64,000 nt of DNA from Magnaporthiopsis rhizophila (taxonomy: Eukaryota > Ascomycota > Sordariomycetes > Magnaporthales > Magnaporthaceae), in NCBI GenBank assembly GCA_003049465.1, contig PYSS01000017.1, forward strand, positions 141,727-205,726, written 5' to 3'. Positions 44,737 through 56,176 of this stretch are shown here, one piece after another. Made by a program: the position numbers and the translations under genes. Each line of letters begins with the position of its first letter. The first letter of the stretch is position 1. Under the pieces are notes generated by a model. It searched no databases and was not told where the DNA came from. It saw only the letters and a list, made by a program, of their open reading frames with translations.

Positions 44737-45002
44737 ATGAGGCTCTTCGCCGTCCTGACCGCCGTCCTCAGCATCGCGGGCGTCGCGTCCGCCCAGCAGA
44801 ACTGCCGGCAGCTGTAATCACATCCCCAACCCATCCAGCCGCACGCCCACGATTTTTAGTTGCACCTTGTGCTGACCGGGGGTTGATCGATGCGTGGAAA
44901 AATAGGAACGAGCAGTACTGCGAATGCTCGGGCACGTGCTACAACACCCGCAATGGTGGTTGCAACCCGCCTGGAACCTGGGTTGGGCGTTGCCCCCTGT
45001 AG
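44737..45002 (+). CDS. Six-cysteine small secreted peptide, 57 aa precursor
   Basis: Two exons, 44737-44813 and 44906-45002, split codon 26 and close as 58 codons. The donor is GTAATC and the acceptor AATAG. Residues 1-19 form a clear signal peptide (MRLFAVLTAVLSIAGVASA). The mature peptide, about 38 residues, has six cysteines spaced C-x7-C-x-C-x3-C-x7-C-x9-C, so three disulfides are expected. It is too short to be found by frame length alone. No known defensin, knottin or effector family is recognised with confidence. An extracellular antimicrobial, toxin-like or effector role is a guess from size and Cys content only. A TATA-like element upstream supports expression. Confidence 0.7.
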
Positions 45003-45276
45003 CGGGTCAGAGCCAGGGGAAGATTTGAGAAGTCTTGCAGATTAGAGACGGCAATGGGAGGTTTGGGGTCCGCCAGTATGGTAAACATGGGATTGAGGTG
45101 TTCTGTGCGAAGCAAATTTGGCAATATGCGGTTATATTGAGAGGAATGAACAGCCCCAAGGAGGAAGCAAACAAACAAGTAACGGTCGGGAACATCGGTC
45201 TGTCCCGAAGGGACCGCAGGGGCGGCCTTCCCACTGTCTGGGCTATGGCGCATTACCACCCGCACCCCCAGCACCA

Positions 45277-48227
45277 CTAAGGAGGCGGCGGCATATGCCA
45301 AACCGGCGCCGGCACAGGTGGCGGCGACGCCAGCGGCTTGGCCGGGTCCGGGATGGCGGGGTCCGACGGCGGAGGGTCGATGTTGCCAAAGTAGTGCCGG
45401 AAAGAGTTTGCAATGTTCTTGTCCGTCTCCAGGTCCGTCTGCTTGTGCGACGGGTCGTCGTCATCCTTGAGCGCGCAGCCGGCCTCGGCCGCCTCGAGCA
45501 GCTCCTTGAGGCTGGGGCGGTCGTACGGGTCGTGCGCCATCATGCGCAGCACCAGGTGGCGCAGCTCGTCGCCGATCTGGAAGTGACCGGGCTGGTCCAG
45601 TGGGTATCCGTACGTCCAGAACGTGTTGCGGCCCACGCCGTTGGGGTCGGCTTCCATGTTGGGCAGGATGGGGATTTCTCTCGGAACTGGGGGGTGCAGC
45701 GGCGCCCTTTGCGTGATGATGATCCACATGGTCTTTTTGGTACGAGATTTGCTTTTATTTAGTTCTGTGATGTTCAAGAGATCGCCAAGTGATGGCAAGA
45801 CACTGGGGAGACCTACAAGTCCGATGGACCATATGTTTGTCCACATGCCGTAGTTGCCAGCGACTTGCCCGAATATCGGCTTGAATTTGTAACTTGGCCG
45901 CCCGGCCTCTTTCCAAGGAATCCGATAGAAATGGTCCCATTCTTCCGTGAATTGCTCCTACATTGGGTAGGTGTAGGGAAATGCCCAGCCAGCGTTAGTT
46001 GCGTGGTTAACACGAACGGACGCGTGAGATGAAGGAGTATGAAGACCAATGTAAAACTTACAGGCGTTATAAATCCCCTCTTTCCCGTGTGACGCAAACC
46101 CCACATGTAGATGCTGTTTATCAATCACTCGTCAGCTCGTCCGGCTTGACGGAAGGGCACTCGTCTGGTTGAAAAAAGACATCGAACATACTCATGCATT
46201 CTATAGTGGTCGCTGTGCATGTTTCTGGTGGTCCCGAAGTCGCCAATCTGAGCCATGGGCATGACCGGATGCTGGCCGTCGTCGGTCAAGAAGACTTGGG
46301 GGTCGCAGGGCATGTTAGCACCAAAAAAGGAACGAGGAATCATGGGGCTGGCGGGACCAACTGTTGTAGACGTCAAGGTCAAAGTGAACCAAGTTGAGCA
46401 GCATATTCTCATCTATCGGCGGTAGCTGCTCAGTCAGCAGCCCGGCCGAGAGCGGCACGGGTCGCCCACGGACCAGTCCCTGTTTCCTAACAGGCGACCA
46501 CAGTGCGATGCAAGGCCGGACAACTAGGCGGATGGAAGCATCGACATGTTAGTGGCAGGCTCGCAAGCGAGGCAAGGTGGGGTGGCTGCCCGAGAGGCGG
46601 GCCAACTTACGGCACTCCAGCAAGCGCCAGCAGAACTTGTCCCTGGCGGGGATCCGCATGTACGCCAAGATGGAGACCATCCTGTCCAGGGCGCCCCTGT
46701 TGGAGAAGATCTGGATCAGCAGGCTCTGGGCGGCGTCGACCTTGGCGATGGCCATGACCGTGTCCGCGTCTATGGGCATGCCCTGCAGCTTGGGTTGCTG
46801 ATGCGGAAAGCCCAGCACCTCGTGTCCGAGCATCTCGTGCACCTCGGCGATGCTGGTCAACTGCGTGATGTGCCGGGAGTGCTTTAGCCACTATAGGGTG
46901 TGAGATTCGAATGTTAGCTGGTTGGCTCTTGTTTTCACCGATTCGGTGGCGGGGAGAGGATGCTCACGCTCAAAACCCTCTTCTCGCTCTTCATATCGTC
47001 GCCTCTCAGGGAAATCTTGACCACAATGCGCTTTGTGGCGCCCGTCCGCTGGTTGGTGATCTCGTACAGACACGCGGCGCCGTTTCCGCCTGCGCCCAAG
47101 AGGCGAACGAAGCGAGCCCCGGCCGCGAGCAGGTCCTCACTGTGCTCGTTGATCACCTTCCTGACGTTGGGCTTGACGGCAACAGCCTTGTTTTTCTCCT
47201 TGAGCCTGCGCTCGCCCAGGTTGACGAAAAAGTTCTGTGCCCCCTGGTCCTTGTGTGCGGTGACCCGCGTCATGTAGGAAAAGGCAGCTGTCAGGTCGGG
47301 GGTAGTCGGGTAATTTTTCGCGACAGGGATCACGAGTTGTGACCATATATGCCTACGGGCTTCCGCATCCCAGGCGTAGCCCCTGCCCCTGCGGTACTCA
47401 TAGAAAAAGTCCGACTTCTTCTGCATCTCTTCGAGCAGCTTCGGGTCGATTTGCGAATTTAGCGGAAGCTGGGCCCCAGCCGCCCCGGTTACTTGGACCT
47501 GCGTTGGACGGGCAGGCAAGGCGGGCCCGCCCGGAGCAGGTGCCGCGGGCTGTCCCACGAAGCGGGCAAGCAAGGCGGGCGGTACCGGCGGGTTGGCAGC
47601 TAGCTGAGCGGCCACGGCCTTGGAGTGCATGTATAGAGGGATCGGAGCTTGAGCCGCCGGAGCCGGAGCCGGAGCTGGAGCCGGGGTTGGAGCCAGGTTA
47701 GGCCGCAAAAAGGGCCGAGGGGCATGAGGAGCCACATCCGGCCGCAAGAAAGGCGGTGGCGCATGAGGAGCCATGTTGGGTGGCCTAAACGGCGGAGGCG
47801 TGAGAGGAAGCTGGTTCCCTCCTGGGTCGAATCTTTGACGTTTCGGACCTCCCGGAGGCTCCGGTGGGGGAGGGCCCTGGCTGTAACCGGCCGGGGCTCT
47901 GGGAGGCATTTGTGGCATTGCCGGTGCTGGTCGGTTAAAGCCGGCCATCGGAGCCGGCGCGAAGTTTTGCCCGGGGTTGAAGGCGGCGGAGCCCCCTGGA
48001 GCCGGCCGGAACCGAGCCTCTAGGTGTGTTGGGAACGGAGCTGGGACTGGCAGGAACTGAGGCACTGGGGCTGCCTGAAACCGAAGCGGCGGCGCAGGAG
48101 CACCCTGTCCGAAGGCAGCGCCCTCCCCAAAGGAGGCGGCCGGAGGTGGCAATGGGCCACCGAGGAAGGCATTGGGATCATTCTGGTCCCCGTTGTCGTC
48201 TTGCGGCGCGGATCTCTTTGGCGGCAT
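45277..48227 (-). CDS. Divergent fungal protein kinase with Pro-rich N-terminal region, 817 aa
   Basis: Seven exons (46968-48227, 46611-46890, 46362-46523, 46192-46294, 46062-46113, 45817-45957, 45277-45732) close exactly in phase as 818 codons. Residues 1-240 are Pro/Ala/Gly-rich and disordered. The kinase domain begins with LLGAGGNGAACLYEI (glycine loop) and RIVVKISLR (catalytic Lys). The catalytic loop is HFDLDVYNIFLTDD, HFD instead of HRD, and the metal-binding site is IGDFGTT. NIWSIGL and the C-terminal ELRHLVLRMMAHDPYDRPS are the usual C-lobe signatures. The loop is only complete if a 67-bp intron with a weak GTTGGT donor but a good GCTAAC branch point is removed. Key residues are present, so it may be active. 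Substrate unknown. Confidence 0.8.
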
Positions 48228-48821
48228 CTTTCCGAGCTCGAGCTCGAGCTGTTATAGGGAGATGAAGACAGGTATACAGGGTGATAGATATCCAGAGGGG
48301 TAACGGATGTGAAGGCGAGAAAGAAGGGATCCGACTGATGTGTATACAATTCTGTCGCCGAGATGCGAGATGACGAACTTGGCGGGACGACATGCTCGAC
48401 ACCCGCCGCCTGCAGAGAGGCGAGGCGGAGTGTTTTCAGTACCCATTGGCTCTTCGCCGGACAACATGAACAAAGCATCGCATCTCTCGGTCGGCCCGCA
48501 TCCGGATGCTGCTGTTCTTGTCGAGTGTTCATTGTCGGGATTGGGATTGCTAGTACAGGGCAAGAAAGCGGGCGACGAACAACCACAGCTTTCATGGCCG
48601 AAAACGGCAAGTCCGTTGTGGACTGAGACCACCATCAATTTTATCTAGAATTCAGAGCCGGATTCGGCACAAGAAATTAAGACGGCCGAATGGAACCATG
48701 GTTCTGTGCGTGTGCTTCGGTACTCTCCGGCGATTGTCTCAAAAAGCGCATCTCAACCCGTAGACGACGGGTGTGGTTCCTCGATGAAAATGAACAAAGG
48801 GGCCTAGTTCCGCCCCTGGCC
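48228..48821. other. Promoter side of the divergent kinase gene
   Basis: 594 bp between the kinase start and the stop of the next minus-strand gene. GC-rich. Frames across it have no domain features. Confidence 0.5.
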
Positions 48822-49411
48822 CTATTGTCCCTGGCCCTGATCCTGACCCTGCTGTCCCTGGCCCTGCTGCCCCTGCCCCTGCTGGCCTTGTCCATTCCCG
48901 CCTCCCTGGATCTCGGCCAGCTCCTGGGCCGCAAGCTCGTCGAGCTCGAACTCGATGTCGATGCCCGCAGCCTCGTTGGCGGCTATGGCCTGCGCGACGA
49001 CCTCGGCGCTGGCCTGGGCGGCCGCGGCACTGGCGGACTCGAATGCCGCGCCCTCGGTCACGCCACCGGCTACGCCCAAAAAGAAGAAAAAAGTAAGCGA
49101 AACTGGACAATCTCGGGGACGGAGAAGAGCTACAGTTCAGAGAAATATGAGCGGAAGCACCCACCGACACCAGCCTCGGCCAGGACCTCGGCGAACGCGA
49201 TATCCGCGGCATTCGCGATTCCCTGTCGGCCGCCCAACCTCGCTGTTAGAAGAGAAGAAACTCAAAAGGGGCTGGTATTATGGTTCCTGCTCACGTTCGC
49301 GCCGTTGTTGGCCCTGTCGTTCTGCGGGTCCGGTTCCGGGAACGCCTCGGGCGCCGGGGCGGCAGCGGCCAGCGATGCCGCGAGGAGGACGAGGGCGGCG
49401 AAGGAGACCAT
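48822..49411 (-). CDS. Ala-rich secreted protein with Gln-Gly repeat tail
   Basis: The start at 49411 gives a signal peptide (MVSFAALVLLAASLAAAA) and a short Asp/Asn-rich segment, exon 49295-49411. A second exon (about 49167-49247) reads LGGRQGIANAADIAFAEVLA, and the third (ending at 48822) reads an Ala-rich helix (AAAAQASAEVVAQAIAANEA), an acidic segment and a C-terminal GQGQQ repeat. The second and third exons join well with a GTGGGT donor and TAG acceptor. The first and second do not share phase with the visible GTGAGC donor and CAG acceptor, so either a splice site is misjudged or an indel is present. No known family. Probably a small extracellular or wall protein. Confidence 0.5.
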
Positions 49412-50280
49412 TTTGGGACAGATGAGAAATTAAATATGTAGGTAGGCAGATAGGTAAAAGATTTTAGAATGAGTGTTGGTTTAGGGATCGGATCGGAGCA
49501 CAGCTAGTGTAGAGATGGCCATGTTAGATTACAACCACCCAAGCCAGGAAGCCAGCCGAGTATACGGCATCTTACCTCTCGCAATAGAAAAGAATGTGAT
49601 TTACAAAAAAAAGGGCCGTGAAGAATGGCGCAAAGGTCAGCATACTTCCGGACAAGAGAAAAAGACGGCGCGTTAAATAGCCACCTCCTCGCCTTTGCCA
49701 ATACCCTCTCAAGAACGCCCTGCAGTCGCTTCATGGGACAGTGAAACTCCCGACGGCGTCACCATCCCGCCTCCCGTTCCCCAGCCGTCTCGGGCCGATA
49801 CGCACCCCTTCATATTGAGACATTATGCCTCACCCCACGGCTAACTGCTGCGGCTGTCGGATAAATGCGACAGACCGTCTGTTACTGGCAAATTCTCGAA
49901 GCAGCAGCTATTGCCCTCGCAACGCTCACGACGGCTACAACGGCACGAGAAGGTCAAAAACACTGCCGTTTGATCCGCGCGGCTCAGCAACAGCAGCACC
50001 CGGATAAATCGCTCCGCATGGGCAAGTGGCGCGGCTGAGTGACGCGCCCGACTGCTGCCGTCGTGCCGCCGTACAAGGTAACACATTTGCTACTTCCACG
50101 TCACCACAGCCTCCGTCAGCGCTATTGAATGCGCATCCCCCAAAAGAGGAAGGTCATATTATGATTATAGGATATCATTATTCATCAAGGATGCTCTCCC
50201 TCCAATATCTCCTCTTTTTTCGAGCGATTATTCGCCAAAGGGTGGGAAATTCCTTTACGACCACCGCTGCTCGGCTGCAA
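49412..50280. other. Intergenic region between secreted-protein and carboxypeptidase genes
   Basis: 870 bp upstream of the Ala-rich protein gene and downstream of the carboxypeptidase stop. No coding signal was seen. An AT-rich region lies at 50150-50240, likely the carboxypeptidase 3' region. Confidence 0.5.
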
Positions 50281-51940
50281 TCAGCACTTGGTGGGCTCAC
50301 CGAGACCGAGGTCGGTCGCGGCCAAGAGCATCTCCATGAACCCGCTCGCGATTTCCTTCAGGTTCGCGTTGTACTGCGAAAACGAGGGGTAAAACGGGCA
50401 CGAGACAGCATTGTTGCCAAAGCCAAACTCGATGGTGTACGAATGGACGCGGTTGAGGGCGGGGTTGACGAAGTGGCGTGAGTAAGCGTAATCGTCGGAA
50501 GCTACGCCATTATTGTTTGTCAGTTCTAGGTAGCCACTTCAAGGACCCGTGTCGGAAAATACGGATGACGGAGAGGGAAGCCGTCGAGGTCCAGATCGCC
50601 AGCCACCCGAACCATACGTGGGTGTTCGGATGGCTAGCGTACCAGCCACATGGGCCAGAAGTTTTGGGAGGAACGTAGGGATGAAAATGAAAGGAACGGA
50701 GGATTTATCCAAAGTCAACACGTACCTCCGCTGGTCGGGTACAGGGCCGACGATTGCTGAATGGTGTAGGCCCGGCCGACCGCGCCGCTCATGCCAGCGC
50801 CAATGCGCTTAGCGGCGGCCTGGTTCAGAGCGTCCTCGTCGATCGGAACGTACTCGCCGTAGCCGTTATCCACGCCGGGAGTGTCGCCCACGATGCCGCG
50901 CACGCTGTTGTAGGAGCTGTTGAGGAAGTTCATGTAGGGGTACTCGTCCTGGTTGGTGTCGGAGCCCCAGCTGAAAAGAACGTCTCCGGTGTAGGAGTGC
51001 AGGTCGATGAACCAGCGAACCTTGGAGTACGTGTCCAGAACCCACTTGAGGTTCTGGGTCTCGGGCTCCGAGAAGGGGGCGGTGCCTTTTTTTCATGATG
51101 TGTTAGAGACCGCGGAAAAGAAGAAAAAAAAAAAAAAATGAAAGTATGCCGGGACTGAGGTTAACAGGGCTCACCGTGGAACGTTTCGTCACTCGGGTTC
51201 GTGGAAGCCACGGACGAGGCCGCACTCGGTGCGAAAGTATTCTTAAAGTCCCACAAGAAGTCGAAATTCCTGTTCAGATCCACGCCGATCGAGTCCGGGA
51301 CCCCCTTGATAGAGGACTTGGGGTTGCGGTTCTTGCGCCAGCAGCTGTTGGATGCCTGGTCGTAGGCCACGCCGTCGGGGTTGGACAGGGGGATGAAGAC
51401 CAGGCCGGCCGAGAGGGCCTTCTTGACGTCGGCAGCCGTGTAGGACTTGCGGCCGTAGGTGACGCCGACGTTGTTCTTATCGGCATACAGCAGGTCCGAG
51501 ACGAAGTACAGCAGGCCGTCCGAGGCGCCACGCTCGCGGGCGTGGATGGCGGCGTTGATGAAGACGCGGTAGGCGTCGCTGCACGTGCCGTTGGCGCCGC
51601 CGACCCTGCCGCCAAAGACGGTGCGGCCCTCGTACGTCTTGAAAGGGGCGTTAAAGGTCTCGAAGCCGTAGGTCGTGGCCAGGGCCTGGAAGCCGCTCTC
51701 GATCTCCTGGATGCTCAGGAGCGAGCCGTACGAGGTGCCGGCGGGCCGGGTGCCGAGGCCGCGGGGGACGACGGTGCCGCCGTTGAAGCGGTCGCCGGAT
51801 CCCACGGGGATGCCGTTGTTGGCCGAGGCCTGGCGGCGGCCGACCAGCCTGCTCGCCGAGCCGGTGCGCTCCTCGGGCAGCAGGCACGCCGAGGTCAAGA
51901 GCGGGGCCGAGGCGGCGGCGAGGGCAGAGAGCAGCTTCAT
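50281..51940 (-). CDS. Secreted zinc carboxypeptidase, peptidase family M14A, 448 aa
   Basis: Exons 51175-51940, 50726-51085 and 50281-50501 join as 449 codons in phase. The start at 51940 gives a good signal peptide (MKLLSALAAASAPLLTSAC), five codons inside a longer frame. A propeptide region is short, and the mature catalytic domain shows the zinc motif NAAIHARERGASDG, GVDLNRNFDFLW for substrate and carboxylate binding, the third zinc ligand in WFIDLHSYTGDVLFSWG and the catalytic Glu in SYTIEFGFG. Length and order fit fungal carboxypeptidase A-like enzymes that remove C-terminal residues from peptides outside the cell. The intron between exons 1 and 2 contains a run of about 15 A. Confidence 0.93.
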
Positions 51941-52812
51941 GGTTGCGAAGTGCACTTTGACGGCGTGGCAGGCGAGGCAGCGGAGCGAGGCGAGCGGGCA
52001 GTCGGGCTTCCTTGGCTGCTTGGCTGGAGGCTAAAGGGACCGGGTCTGGGTTGGACTTGGAGGCCAAGTCAGGAGCCTTTTTATGTGCCACCAGACCAAG
52101 CCGAGCACCTGCCGCCACCCCAGGGCCAGACCTGGGAGGACGGAGGCTCCCCATTGCGGGGGCGTTCTTTCTCGGAAATTGATGGCGACGCATGGTAAAT
52201 GCGGCGTCGATAACGGGAATGCACGACGGCGGGCCAACTCATCGTCTGACTCGATGCGACCCAGAGTTGCCGGCTGCCAAGCCGCATACGGAAGGAGAAA
52301 ACAGTCAAGTTCCCACCTTCCGAACGTGAACATGAGCGACGGATAAGCGGCTGGGGCTGGTCTGCGGTTCCATCTGCACGTGTTCATTCGCTGGATGAAT
52401 CTCTGGAAGAAGGTGCGATGAGAAAGCTTGGCAGCTACGGCTCGAAGCTTGTTGAGGCAAATCCCAAACCCAGCAGATCTAAGTTGATTGCTTTCACTCG
52501 TGTCAATTGATTGAACCTTTATGGAAGACCACGTAGGTGTTTGCCTCCTTTTACCATGACACTGACACCCTAGTCAAGCACTAAAACAAAAAAGTCAATT
52601 GATCGAGCATGACCCTTCAAGGGCCCTCGTTTGATTCGTATTCTACAAAAGAGGGACAAGCGGCCCGGCCTAGCTAACATACAAGCTTTTGATCATCCTC
52701 CCTATCGTAAAAGCATTTCATCTTCCTCCTTATCGTAAAAAGCATTTGATATCTTCCCAGTACTTCCCTGCAATACGTCACTAGGTCCCCCACAACATCG
52801 TCGAATCGTCGC
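51941..52812. other. Carboxypeptidase promoter and HsbA 3' region
   Basis: 872 bp. A CATAAAAAG element (minus strand, about 52076-52085) lies about 140 bp before the carboxypeptidase ATG and may act as TATA box. The part from 52400 to 52800 is AT-rich. No further gene was seen. Confidence 0.5.
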
Positions 52813-53754
52813 CTACCGGGCCGCGCCGCCCAAGAGAGCGGTGAGGGGGTTCGCCGCCGCGCCGCCCGCACCGCCGCCCGCACCGCCCAGCAGCGCCGTC
52901 AGAGGGTTGCCGCCGGCGCCGCCTCCGAAGAGGCCGAGGAGGGCTCCCAGGGGGTTGTTGTTGCCGGCGGCGGGCGCGGGCGCGGGCGTGGCGGGCTCGG
53001 CAGGAGCAGGCGCAGGCGCAGCAGGCGCAGCGGGGGCGGGCGTGGCAGGCTCAGCGGGGGCAGGCGTGGCAGGCTCAGCGGGGGCAGGCGTGGCAGGCTC
53101 GGCGGGCTTCGGCGCAGCGCCGGCAGTTCCGTTACCCTTGTCGGCTCCCGCACCGGCTCCCGCACCACCGGCAGGCGCAGCCGGGGCAGGGGCAGGGGCG
53201 CCGGCCGCGGGAGGAGCGCTGAGCGCCGTGATTCCCTGGTCGATGGTCTGGCTGACCTTGTCGACGGTGCCTTGCGCGATGCCCTGGCCGATGGCGGGGA
53301 CCTTGGAGACGAGAGCCTTGCCGAGAGCCGCACTGTCCGCCTTCTGCTGCTTGAGCGAGGAGACGGCAACCGAGGCCACTCCGAGCTGGTCGAGCGCCGC
53401 CTTCTTGCCCGTCAGCGCGGAAATGGTGTCCTGGGTTGCCGTGTTCAGCCCGCTTGCAGACTGCTGCAGGGAGAGGGCGTCCTGGAGCGACAGCGGCTGG
53501 CTGGCCTGGATATCCGTCGTCGCCTGCTTGATGGTCTTGCTCAGCGCGTCCGACGCCGTCAGGATGGGAGGGGCCGTGTTGACGTCCTTGGCATCCAGCG
53601 CCTTGACCGCAGTCTGGACCTTGCCCAAGCCTTCCTCCACCTTCTTCAGCGATGCTTGGATCGACGTAAGGTCTCTCCTCGCCAGGGACGTGGTCGGCGC
53701 TGCCAGGCCCGTGGCCAGGAGCAGAGAGTTGATGATGAGGGTGCTGGTCTTCAT
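52813..53754 (-). CDS. HsbA-like hydrophobic surface-binding protein, 313 aa
   Basis: Single exon. The start at 53754 gives a signal peptide (MKTSTLIINSLLLATGLAAP) inside a longer frame. Residues about 25-180 match the HsbA family in length and style: helical, Cys-free, with SIQASLKKVEEGLGKVQTAV, TAPPILTASDALSKTIKQAT and VAVSSLKQQKADSAALGKAL. The C-terminal 130 residues are low complexity: three tandem TPAPAEPA units, then Gly/Ala/Leu-rich NPLTALLGG repeats. Family knowledge: Aspergillus HsbA adsorbs to hydrophobic surfaces and recruits cutinase-type hydrolases. Related proteins are found in cell walls. The repetitive tail is not part of the standard domain. Confidence 0.85.
   Translation of the reverse strand: MKTSTLIINSLLLATGLAAPTTSLARRDLTSIQASLKKVEEGLGKVQTAVKALDAKDVNTAPPILTASDALSKTIKQATTDIQASQPLSLQDALSLQQSASGLNTATQDTISALTGKKAALDQLGVASVAVSSLKQQKADSAALGKALVSKVPAIGQGIAQGTVDKVSQTIDQGITALSAPPAAGAPAPAPAAPAGGAGAGAGADKGNGTAGAAPKPAEPATPAPAEPATPAPAEPATPAPAAPAAPAPAPAEPATPAPAPAAGNNNPLGALLGLFGGGAGGNPLTALLGGAGGGAGGAAANPLTALLGGAAR
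53030..53110 (-). repeat. 24-bp tandem repeats in the HsbA gene
   Basis: Three near-identical units encoding TPAPAEPA. Confidence 0.9.
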
Positions 53755-54925
53755 CTTGCTAGTGGGAGCGGCGGACGTGTGGGGTATTGAAAAGGAAAAG
53801 CAAAGCGAGGAGAGTGAATGTCTTGTAGCGCTGCTGTCGTTATGCTTCAAGCTAACCTGTCTAGCAGGAGAGTCGAGTCTGATGTCAGGTCGAAGCCTTT
53901 GATGGTGGTGATCTGCAAGCCGATATTCACTGGAGCTTGGGGGGGAGCGATCCTCGATATTAATACTGCAGTGAAGGCGTAGCCGTGGTTGGGATCACCC
54001 ATCCTCGTTCGAAAAAGTTTTGTCTCGGCTGACATCGCACGCGCATTCCCCAGACTGTCGCTTACAGCCTCTGCGGTCCGGGAAGATGCGGCAGGCTGGG
54101 TCCCCGGCCTCGTAGGCGCCATCGACTTGAGCCTACAGCAAGGTGTACGCATGCGGGGTGTGGCCGCATCGAACGACTTCAGAGCACGTTCATCCGACTT
54201 TCTCATCAATCTCGGACAGTAGCGCCTCGGGGGAAACTCGACCCGATTGATGCCCTCCTACTTTGCTGGATGCCGAAAGACGAGGCCATAGCCATACCAG
54301 ATGTGGGGGGAGCAGACAGCATCTTCCTGCATCTCTTGTTCTCAGGCGCAGATACGGAACCAATCGCAACTCAGAGGTGGGGTTGTTGAAAAAGCCGACG
54401 TGGTCCATATGCGGGCGCTTTTTTGTTTTGTTTTCGTTTTGGCTGATCTTGCTAATCTTGGTTATACCTGATAAGTTTATATTGACATGCCTACACGAGA
54501 TGTGAGCCGCAAATCAGGCGCCACCCGGATCATCGTCCGAACTGCTGCGACACTTCGGATGTGGCGACGCATGGCACCGACCCATCGGGACCTGAGCAGG
54601 GCCAATAGATGAGCCTCTTGAGCGGTGGCGCACGCCAGCTAATGTTTGGGCTCACCCCTGCCCATGTGTTATCCTGTTATCTAATACACTGTATTATGAA
54701 TCTGTTTGGACGAAAACCAAGGGTAGGCTGATACGTTGAAGCTCCCATTTTTCTCGCGCCTCCAGCACGAAATAAGAAACACGCCCGAAGAACCCCTGCA
54801 GCGAGAGAGAAACTCGCCCACGACACCCCAGTCGTTTTCTATATCCACTTCCCCTCGCGCTATCCTCGGCTGGCAATAAACAAACATGAAATAATGCCAA
54901 GTCGAACCGCACTCTTCTCGGTCCG
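53755..54925. other. HsbA promoter and T5orf172 3' region
   Basis: 1.17 kb. Frames at 53847-54209 (minus) and 53989-54222 (plus) overlap each other and carry no domain. I see no gene here. Confidence 0.5.
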
Positions 54926-55426
54926 CTATCCGCTCATATGCACATCGCCCCCTGGCCAAGCGGCTCCCGGCAGATCCACGCCCGTGAAGGGCTTCCAGAA
55001 GGCCGGATCCTCGGGCAGCGTTTCGGGCAGGCGCCTGCGCCACTCCTCGCTCAGCTGGCCCGTCTCGTCGTCGTACGGCATCCTGCGTTCGACCCACGAG
55101 GCCCAGACGCGCACCACGTCGCTCGCCTCGTCCGCCCCAGTCTCAAACCACTCCCTGTGCCGGGATCCGCAGCCGGGGCATCCGGCCGACTGCAGGCGCC
55201 TGCGGCCGCCGAGCTGCGCGTGCGCCAGCTCCTCGACGCGCAGCGGGTGCCGCGTCCAGGCCGCGGCCACCAGGACGGGCGCGTAGCCGCAGCGCGCCCG
55301 GATCTGCGCCAGTCGCGACGCCACGGCCCGCTGCGTCGTCATGCCGATCTTGACGTGCCGCGTCGGCGGGCACACGGCCACCGCGTCGGGCAGCGTGAAG
55401 ACGTAGACGAAGCCGCCGCGGAGGTC

Positions 55427-55464
<38 letters not shown>

Positions 55465-56176
55465 GCCCTTCTCCTGTTGATCCCGCCGCCATTGACGCGT
55501 TTCCCTTCTTTCGCGCCAGGTCGGTCCCCGTCAGTGGGCGCCGGAGTCGCCGGGCCACCTCGCGATTGATGCAGATGCTGGCCCTGGCGCTGGGGTGGAA
55601 TAGACTGAACTGGTGCACCTGGGGCGGTTGGCGGAGTACCGCTGCAAGGATGGCCCCTTCTGGGCTACCGGGCTCTCCGGGGCCCTCGGCGCCGCCGCCA
55701 TTGCCTCGGTCGCTGTCGGACCCCGAAGAGCAGCTGCTGTTGGAGGCGCTGCTGTCATGCGAGCAGGCAAGCCCATGGTGAGACTCGGAGAGAAGGCTGC
55801 GGTCCTTCGGGCCTGGCTTACCGGCGCCGCCACCGTGGTCCACGGCATCTTCTGGAGCTTCCGTCACGCCTACGTCGGATCTTGAGTCAACTTGGCCTAC
55901 CTCTGCTGCAATCAGGGAAGAAGCTGGAAGAACCGCGCTACTGGCCGTTTTCTGGTCTGGTACACTTCTGAGCGTGCTGGATAAAACCCGTCTCATCTTT
56001 CCCTTCTGCTCCTTACGTGGCGATGGGGCCTCGGCATGGAGATCCCGGACAGTGAGGGCCGACAGCCATTGGACTAGAGACTCCTCGATCTGGAGGCGCG
56101 CTTTGCCGCCGTGATTTACGGGGCTACGTATCGGCGGTCCGGAGACGGCCGTGGGCCTTGCCACACGGGCGGCCAT
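54926..56176 (-). CDS. T5orf172-domain (GIY-YIG-like) protein, 416 aa
   Basis: Single exon. The frame extends to an ATG at 56329, but a TATATA box at 56284-56289 lies within that extension, so the ATG at 56176 (MAARVARPTAVSG) is preferred. Residues 1-240 are low complexity with Ser and Glu/Gly tracts and a poly-Ser run coded by CTG/CAG triplets. Residues about 250-390 form a T5orf172 domain: GFVYVFTLP, HVKIGMTTQRAVASRLAQI, RARCGY, VEELAHAQL and SRHREWFE, the usual order of GIY-YIG-superfamily motifs, with a CPGC insertion. Family knowledge: the domain occurs in phage and fungal proteins and is predicted to bind or cut DNA. Function of the fungal members is unknown. The next gene upstream on the same strand is a SesB-type NLR. 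Confidence 0.82.
55427..55462 (+). repeat. CTG trinucleotide repeat
   Basis: About eleven CTG units (poly-Ser on the coding strand) in the T5orf172 gene, which could vary in length without frameshift. Confidence 0.85.

Noticed and set aside
51146..52198. 350-codon plus-strand frame
   Set aside because: Antisense shadow of the carboxypeptidase gene, caused by GC-rich third codon positions.
52841..53902. 353-codon plus-strand frame
   Set aside because: Antisense shadow of the Ala/Pro-rich HsbA gene.
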